This document shows, piece by piece, positions 57,681 to 64,000 of a stretch of DNA of 64,000 nt. The position numbers and the translations under genes are program-made. Within the stretch, counting starts at the first letter, position 1; each line of letters starts with the position of its first letter. The notes beneath the pieces were generated by a model. That model saw only the letters and a list, made by a program, of their open reading frames with translations, had not been told where the DNA came from and did not search any database. Origin of the DNA: Chelydra serpentina (lineage: Eukaryota; Chordata; Testudines; Chelydridae); contig JBAIAC010000068.1 in the NCBI GenBank assembly GCA_037349315.1, forward strand, positions 19,249,001 through 19,313,000, written 5' to 3'.

Positions 57681-57955
57681 TGAAAAAAGAAGTGGTTACC
57701 TTGGAATTTATTGTTATTTTAATCTCTGTCTCTTCCCTTACCTAATGTTGAAGTGGAGAAGACAGTTGATTTTGGCTGAGGTTTGTGAGCCTCATGGAAG
57801 AAATAATGATGATGACCTATTGTTTTATAGTTTGCACTTTTATAGTAACTTTTAGCTGAAGTTCTGAACGTGCTTTGCAACACTGCACAAAGATGAGCAA
57901 TTGGCCTTCCCAGAGAGGCATGCACGGAGCCATCAGATCATAACAGTACCTTGAT

Positions 57956-58140
57956 CTTTTCATCCATACAACTCAAAGCACTTTACAAAGAAGGTATCAT
58001 TATCCCCATATTTACAGATGGGGAAACTCTGGCAAAGAGAGGGATGCAACTTGCCCAAAGTCACGCAGCAGGCCAGTGGCAGAACCAGGAATAGAATCCA
58101 GATCTTCTAAGTCGAAGTCTAGTGCTCTAGCCAGTCTAGT
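57956..58140 (-). repeat. MIR-like SINE, minus strand
   Basis: 'ccccatatttacagatgggg', 'gcaacttgcccaaagtcacg', 'cagcaggccagtggcag' and 'ggaatagaatccagatcttc' are the reverse complement of the sauropsid MIR-type SINE. Confidence 0.75.
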
Positions 58141-59600
58141 GCTCTAGTAGTTCACACTGAATCTATGGAGACTGGTGAATGACAGCAGATGTGTGAACAA
58201 ACTCTTGTGGTCAACAGTATCAAGGGTACCTAAGATATCCAATAAAATCAGCACAGGTGCTTTACCTGTACCCATAACTAAGAGAAGATCAACTAATTGC
58301 AATCCATGCATTTTCTGTTGGCTAGCCAGGCCGACAGCTCCACTGACTGTCCTCAGAATAATCTAAGGATGCTAGAAACCCCAAGAGTTGCCTTGATCCA
58401 ATCTTTTCAATGACCTTTCTTCCTTCCCTTCTCCTCCTCCACCCCCAAAAAGGAAAGAAATTAGATAATGGTCTACACTTAGCAAGACTGCCACCATCAA
58501 GAGACAGCCTCTAGAGCAGAAGCCTCACCACAGCTTTCTTGAAGAGAGGTGGGTTCTTAGGTTATAATGTTAAATGATCCTTTTCAAGAAAATAAAAATG
58601 CTGAGGTTGATGGAAAAATAGATGGAAAGATGTGCCACAGAGTCAATACGTGGACACTAAATTTTCCATGTTATTATTTTGCCATGTTATTAATAAATAA
58701 CCCCATTAATCAGATTAAAATCACTAGAGTCATCCTAACGGTAAACATGGCCCAATCCAGTGAAAGAGATGTGTTAAAAGACTTTATGTGAGATTTCTCC
58801 CCATTCCATACTCACTCAAAACTGGTCCAAGTTTGATTGGAAGATATGGAACTTTAGCCAATCTTCTGATGAACTTGTTCTGATCTTTGAGTTGGAACAA
58901 AACCAAATGAGTTTAGCATGTTTTTAGGTTTGGTCAGGAATCTTTTGGACAGTTCTTGCGCTGATTCTCATTAGTTATACGAACTACAATTCAGTATTTG
59001 TAAACTAGCCCACTTTTTAATTGTTTCACCCTTTTCTCCCAACATAGCTTTGGGGTACATTAACATCAAGTGTAACTGTATTAAAATCTCTGGAGTCAGA
59101 TGCATTTTATTTGGTCCTTTGCGTGTCTTCTTGCTTAATGATGGAACCTTATACTTTGCCAAAACATGATATATTGACCCAAATTCAGACCTGATGTTAG
59201 CAAATGCATTTCCATTCAGCTCAGTGGAGTTTCAGTCACTTACAGCAAATGTGAATCTGGTACAATGAATTAATTGCTTAAAACAGTATGTTTAACTTTC
59301 TTTACAAGTAGAGTTGAAATTAGAAAGCTCATCTATGGAGGCAAAATTAAGAGGTTAAAGGTGGAATTTTTATGACCTTAGTTGCACACTCAGCTGAAAA
59401 ACTTCCATTAAAAGTAGTGATCTTTGCTTGACTAGTATTAATTAACCTAAATTAAGTTGTTTTACATGCAGTAGACTTGGAAATAATACTCCTGAGAATT
59501 ACAAATGGGTTCTTATTACTGATAGATACACTTAAGGGCTCAGTTGGGATAAGCTATGGAAAGTTTGGGTGCCTATCAGCACTTTTTCCCCCTCTACCAT
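58141..59600. other. No gene seen
   Basis: AT-rich unique-looking sequence. No coding similarity. Confidence 0.55.
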
Positions 59601-59619
59601 ACTTCTCATACTCTATCCT

Positions 59620-60120
59620 CTTCTTCCCTCAAATTGTCATAGCAGGGTCATAGGCAACCAAACCTAGTAGTTGGAACCAGAGTCCACCATCAACTGTGTC
59701 AGGATACCAGGATATTAGCAGCAGAAGACAAACTGGAGATCAGAACCATGAGTTAGTAATCAGAGTCAGACTGGGATAGGATACCAGGGGGTCAGAGGCA
59801 GGAGACAAACTGGAGGTTGGGATCCATAAGTCAGGAGTCAAGCTAGTTCAGGATGCCACGAAATTAAGCCAGGGAAGCAGGAGTGGGTAGCAGGTAGTAT
59901 GAACTGAGAACAAGAAGCACAGCCTCCAGTTTGCCTCCTGCCTCTGACCCCCTGGTATCCTGTTCCAGTCTGACTCTGATTACTAACTCATGGTTCTGAT
60001 CTCCAGTTTGTCTTCTGCTGCTAACCTCCTGGTATCCTGACACCACTGATGGTGGACTCTGGTTCCAACTGCTAGGTTTGGTTGCCCATGACCCAGCTGT
60101 GACAATTTGGGGGAAGAAGA
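59620..60120. repeat. Large inverted repeat, arms about 195-200 bp
   Basis: The left arm (about 59622-59815) and the reverse complement of the right arm (about 59927-60120) are nearly identical by eye, with roughly a 110-bp spacer. The arms contain tandem modules starting 'aggataccagg'. The spacer carries a 'ggtagcaggtagtatgaact' block repeated at about 60123-60142, just past the right arm. It probably derives from inverted partial LTR copies (see 60121-60400). Confidence 0.85.
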
Positions 60121-60400
60121 GGGTAGCAGGTAGTATGAACTGAGAACAGGAAGCACAATGTACACAGAGTGGAACGCAGTTGCTTAGACAGCTTCCTGTT
60201 CCTAGCTTAAGTAGGGCCAGCAGGCCAATCAGACACTCTGGAACTCTGCCAATGGATGTAAGGGGTGGAGCCACACAATGGGGCTGGGCTTCATGGTCCT
60301 AGGTCATCTATTGTCAGCAGGCTGCCAGATGAGGGATGGACCCTGGATTTTTCCCATGAACCTTGCAGGCCTGGGTCCAAGACCTGTGGGTCATGACACA
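60121..60400 (-). repeat. LTR-like sequence adjoining the palindrome
   Basis: The minus strand begins TGTCATGACCCACAGG near 60400 and includes 'ggccctacttaagctagg', a TATA-like region, before running into the right palindrome arm. It has the look of a non-autonomous retroelement LTR with internal minisatellite units. Confidence 0.4.
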
Positions 60401-61260
60401 AATCTCTTCCTCCATTTTCTTAAACCCCAATAATAGGCCTCTTTGGGGGATTTTAATGAGGGCAGAGGGGGTAGTGATAATTGTAGAAGTTAGTGTACTA
60501 CTCATCAGGTACAATGCTTTGAAACTTTATGGCACCATAACCCATTCATCAATTGCAACTCATTTGACCTAATGACTGAGCAACTGCAATCTGCATAATC
60601 TCAGCCATTTTCTTAAGCAATCTCAGTTTCCAATAAATGGGCCTACGTTTTCCCCCACACCTCAAAAGAGTGGATGTATTCCATATACCTATTAATACCT
60701 TCCACTCATTCTGACTTTTACTCTTCTTGGTTCTGGACAATTGCTGTCTTAAAATCTTGCTTGTTCTGGACCTTCTTCAAGTCAGAGAAAACACAGAAAG
60801 CAAGGCCCTGAAATTCACCAGAGCTAAAGACAGTTGCCAGCTCAGCAGATTGCCAGAATTCCGGATCCAGAGACGGTTTGGTCCTTTGGCAACACGGTCC
60901 TTTGTCCCTTCTCCTTGACCTATAACAGCCTACTTATCATTGATTAAAAACTAAGGACCTTGAACAGGATGGAATTTTGGTTTGAGGCTGGGTTTAGGTT
61001 CGGACTGTTTTTTTTCCTAAACCATTCTCTAATTTTGTGACAATGTAAGAGGAAGCTGGAATGTGGACCAGAGTCTACCCTCATAACCCATGTAAAAAAA
61101 CCCTGATATCCAAGAGGGGCTCTACACAGGGTAACCGCCTGGGGTGCTGGGCTTCAGGGGCACTGGGCTAGGGGTGCAGTTTTCGTTAGCAACAAAAAGG
61201 AAAATAGAAAGTTTGAAGTAACATGTTTCAGGTATTCTGTATATGGAGTCATTTTTCACT
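60401..61260. other. No gene seen
   Basis: No coding similarity recognised; the last ~130 bp may belong to the LTR-like element whose promoter follows. Confidence 0.45.
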
Positions 61261-61264
61261 AATC

Positions 61265-61400
61265 TCCTGGAATGTTCTGGACCTTTGTAAAAATCTCAGA
61301 ACCTTCCAGACTTTCTAAGAACTACATTTTCCTTGAACCTCCTAGAATGTTGTCACCCATGCCCTCGCGGGTATATAAGGGCAAGGTGTCACCAGTCAGT
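61265..61400 (+). promoter_or_regulatory. LTR-like promoter with three heat-shock-element arrays and TATA box
   Basis: Three arrays of nGAAn/nTTCn pentamers in exact 5-bp register: 61265-61287 (TCC, GAA, TTC, GAC, TTG), 61294-61321 (TCT, GAA, TTC, GAC, TCT, GAA) and 61335-61352 (GAA, TCC, GAA, TTG). A TATA box (GTATATAAGG, 61371-61380) follows about 20 bp downstream. HSF trimers bind three or more such units. The layout suggests the U3/promoter of an LTR element; ends and host element are not resolved. Confidence 0.55.
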
Positions 61401-61765
61401 CAGTGAGATATAAGAACAAAGTTAAGTGAAGTGAGAGTCCAGCTGTGATATTGAGAACCATGTTTTATTGTGCAATTGTGAAAGTGTTCTTGTGTTTTAA
61501 GACTTGAAGCGTGTACGTAGCAACATATAAAGGACATATTTAATAAGAAGCTGGAGATATCTATCAAACCCCTATTTATGCAACAATATAAAAGAAATGC
61601 TGTTACTTCTTTTGCTAGGCTTAACACATAATGTTTAATGACTTTCTAAGACTATGGAACTTAGTCATTTTTTATTTTCTTTGGAGGAAACAGACAGTAT
61701 TAGGGAGAGCAAAAGTCTAAGTTCTTCATCTCAGCTGATTTGGCTTTCTGATGGGGTATGCTATC
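61401..61765. other. No gene seen; presumed leader downstream of the promoter-like region
   Basis: AT-rich sequence without coding similarity. If the upstream promoter is used, transcripts would enter this region. Confidence 0.4.
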
Positions 61766-61769
61766 CACA

Positions 61770-62400
61770 CTGGCCCTGCAAGAGCTGAATTAGGCCAGGT
61801 GAGCCCAATCAGCTAATTAGGCTGGAGGCAACTAATTAGAGAGAAGGTTGCCTGTGAAGGACAGGTGGGGCTCTACAAAAGACAGGATATGGGAAGCAGA
61901 GGGGGCTGCAGGGAAGGAGTCTGAAATCACTCCTTGGGGAAAGGGAGGTGTGTTGGGAAGAGGCAGAGATGGGTTGCGTAAAGTTACTCCCTGGGAGGAA
62001 TGAGTGATGAGACTGGCAACCCCAGAAAAGTGGGGAGGGCCAGGAGATGTGGAAGCAGCTCAGGAAAGGCAGCAAAGTGCAGGGAACAGACCTTGGCTGT
62101 TGGGTAGAGGGTCCCTGAGCTGGAACCTGGAGTAGAGGGTGGACCCGGGTTCCCTTGACAGCCACTGCAGAAATAGCACCGGGAAGCCGAAGACTGCCTG
62201 GGACTGCTGGAAAGCAGGTACACACTCCCCCACCTGGCCGGAGGTCTGAGTCATGAAGAGGGCAGCTGTGGCTCCTGAGCGCGAGAGAGCAGCTGCATAG
62301 GAGAAACTGATGGGATGTAACGGCTAGAAGGGGCATCAGCCTGATGGAGCTAATCCTCAGAACTGCCAGGAGGTGGCGCCATCCAGCAGTGAGTAGAGCA
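61770..62400 (+). repeat. LTR-like block, tentative
   Basis: 'gctctacaaaagacaggata' could be a TATA-type region, followed by purine-rich text 'gggaagcagagggggctgca' similar in style to retroelement LTR R/U5 regions of turtles. It separates unique DNA from a CR1 fragment. Ends not defined. Open frames on the minus strand (61836-62336) are composition effects. Confidence 0.3.
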
Positions 62401-62439
62401 ATCTGTTTTCCGCGTTTTATGGTCCTTGCACACTATAAA

Positions 62440-63110
62440 CGCGATCAAGACATGATCACTTTTATCTAAGAGCTACCATTCGTTTTTAGTTCTGTGATCA
62501 GTTCCTCTTTATCTGTCAAGACAAGGTCTAATATAAAATTCCCTCATGTTGGATGAAACACTTTTTGAGTTAGGAAATTGTCATCTATAATATTTAGAAA
62601 TTCCAAAGCTGTTTTAGCACTGGCAGCATGAGACCTCCAGTGTCTGTCACTCAAACTGAAGGTCCCCATCATCACACAGCTTTTATTCCTATACATTATA
62701 GATATGTGCAAAAGGAAGCAGTCATCCTGTCGCCTACTGTGATTTGGTGGTCTGGAACAGACGCTAATACCCCATCTTGTGACTTACCTGGTAGGACACT
62801 GCTCCATAAGCATTCACAATCATTTTCCTCCAAGTTATCAGAGAGCCAGAAACAGGTAATGCCATTTTTTATATAGAGCGCCACTCCCTCTCTCCTTTTA
62901 CCCACTCAGTCCTTCCTAAATAGGTTATAACCATTGATTTTAATCATGTGAATCATCCCTCCAGGTTTCAGTCATACCAACTAGATCAAATTTATGCTCA
63001 TAAATGAGCAATTCCAATTCCTCTTGTCTGTTAGTTACCAAGGCTCCTGGCATTGATGTATAGCCAATTCAAGAACTTTTCTTTGTGTCCTTTGGTTCCT
63101 TGATTAATTT
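62440..63110 (-). mobile_element. CR1-like LINE, endonuclease region, minus strand
   Basis: Frame 62696-62905 begins with GKRREGVALYIKNGITCF and continues to LWSSVLPGK, equivalent to the endonuclease segment before the VVVGVYYRPP block of CR1/L3 ORF2. Upstream text ('gtcataccaactagatcaaa') matches the 5' side of the ORF. Broken frames. Confidence 0.65.
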
Positions 63111-64000
63111 TATTCTCAGCATCTTTATTTTGGGGCTAACTACAATCCAAAGTCAAAAACAGTGAATTCAAACCCCTGAGTTGCCTGAGAAGTCTTCAGC
63201 AGAACCCCACCCATCAGCTCAGGGCTTGTCCCCATGCAGCCAGACCTTTTTTGGTCAGCATTCCTGGGCCTACCTATCCCATCACTGATAGCTGTCTCAG
63301 GCTCTTGGCTAGAATCAGGCTTCTGTTGCCAATGAAGAAGCAATGCTCTTCTCTGCTTCCTGGTCACCCCTGACTGAGTTGGGCCTCTTCCTTTTAAGTC
63401 CTCGCTCCACTCCTGACAAGTGCTGCAGAGGTAGCAGGGTGAGGTCAATTGTGTCCACAGGCCCTTGTTATCCCCCGCCCTACCAGTGTGGGGCCTATCT
63501 AGCCAATACCCAAATTGGTTCCCTTTGGGAATACTTTGCATTTAACAGTTTGTTTGTTTTCTCAGAGCTTCTCATCTTATATAAAATTAGCCCACGGATG
63601 ATATATAGGCCTTTAAAAAATAAAGTAGAAAAAACTTGATTGTTATTTTTATTTTAAGAACTCCCTGTCAGCTCAGGTTCCCCTTTCTCCTCCTCCACCA
63701 GTTGCTAACCCTTTCTGTGGGCCTCTCAATCCCCTGAAATTGCTACTCCTGAGCACACCAGCCTATTAAGGTCTGAACATGAAGATACTTGGACTACATA
63801 AATGTAGCTTCATTACATTCTCTGCTGAACTTCATTGACAAAACAACAGTCTTATGGGTAAGCAGACTATAGATGCAGACAACTGATATCCAAGATCACT
63901 GCATTAAGAACATCTGGTTTTTTGGAGTTATTTGAATTTTCGTAGTGCATTTAGTCCCTCATGAATGCTTTTACACAACATTCAGGGTTTACAGTAGCTG
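63111..64000. other. No gene seen
   Basis: A GC-richer block (63135-63550) and an AT-rich end. The overlapping short frames on both strands have no recognisable domains. Confidence 0.5.

Noticed and set aside
61836..62336. 166-codon minus-strand frame
   Set aside because: Overlaps two other minus-strand frames, all generated by a purine-rich plus strand in an LTR-like block; no domain recognised.
1..64000. CRISPR arrays, prokaryotic operons, riboswitches, rRNA
   Set aside because: Nothing of this kind is present; repeat families, absence of dense genes and LINE content show vertebrate nuclear DNA.

Overview
This window is vertebrate nuclear DNA of ordinary base composition. The repeat content points to a sauropsid and most probably a turtle: many CR1 retrotransposons of several ages and both orientations, CR1 3' ends closing on an ATTCTATGA-like octamer, Harbinger and hAT miniature elements, MIR-like tRNA-derived SINEs, an RTE-type LINE, a Ty3/gypsy element and LTR-like pieces. 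The species assignment is inference. I found no intact host gene: every long open frame with recognisable protein similarity belongs to a transposable element. Two stretches (about 20.86-21.51 kb on the minus strand and 54.54-55.08 kb on the plus strand) look like decayed coding sequence that I cannot name.

Layout. 0-3.2 kb: mostly unique, with one MIR-like SINE and a small dispersed hairpin repeat. 3.2-6.3 kb: truncated Ty3/gypsy element on the minus strand, with gag zinc knuckle, protease, reverse transcriptase, a tRNA-Leu-like primer site and the 5' LTR. 6.5-8.0 kb: CR1 split by a hAT miniature. 8.46-9.53 kb: composite repeat with alternating tRNA-like units. 10.4-10.7 kb: young CR1 tail and a hAT miniature. 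13.4-14.1 kb: 5'-truncated RTE with clear target duplication. 15.7-17.3 kb: Harbinger and hAT miniatures. 18.3-23.7 kb: old CR1s, an inverted repeat, and a CR1 split by a solo LTR. 24-29.7 kb: mariner/pogo remnant, two CR1 copies, the first hammerhead-like unit, and a SINE split by a foldback element. 31.7-38.4 kb: Harbinger and hammerhead-like units, two opposed CR1s, and a hAT-inside-hAT-inside-CR1 nest. 38.4-45.4 kb: SINEs, CR1 ends and the best-preserved hammerhead-like motif. 45.9-50.7 kb: a nearly full-length CR1 with SGNH-esterase ORF1, endonuclease and reverse transcriptase, split by two Harbinger miniatures. 50.9-64 kb: more CR1, GC-rich hAT and pogo-like inserts, a ~200-bp-armed palindrome, and an LTR-like promoter with heat-shock-element arrays.

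Three signals deserve most attention. (1) Five dispersed loci of one short retroposed unit carry a hammerhead-ribozyme-like fold (CTGATGA, six-pair stem, GAAA, closing GCAT/ATGC stem). One core is intact, the stem shows pair-preserving variation, two copies have 12-13 bp target duplications, and one insertion is internally inverted. (2) At 61.26-61.40 kb three arrays of heat-shock pentamers in exact 5-bp register precede a TATA box. (3) A ~500-bp near-perfect palindrome lies at 59.6-60.1 kb. All functional claims are inference from sequence alone.
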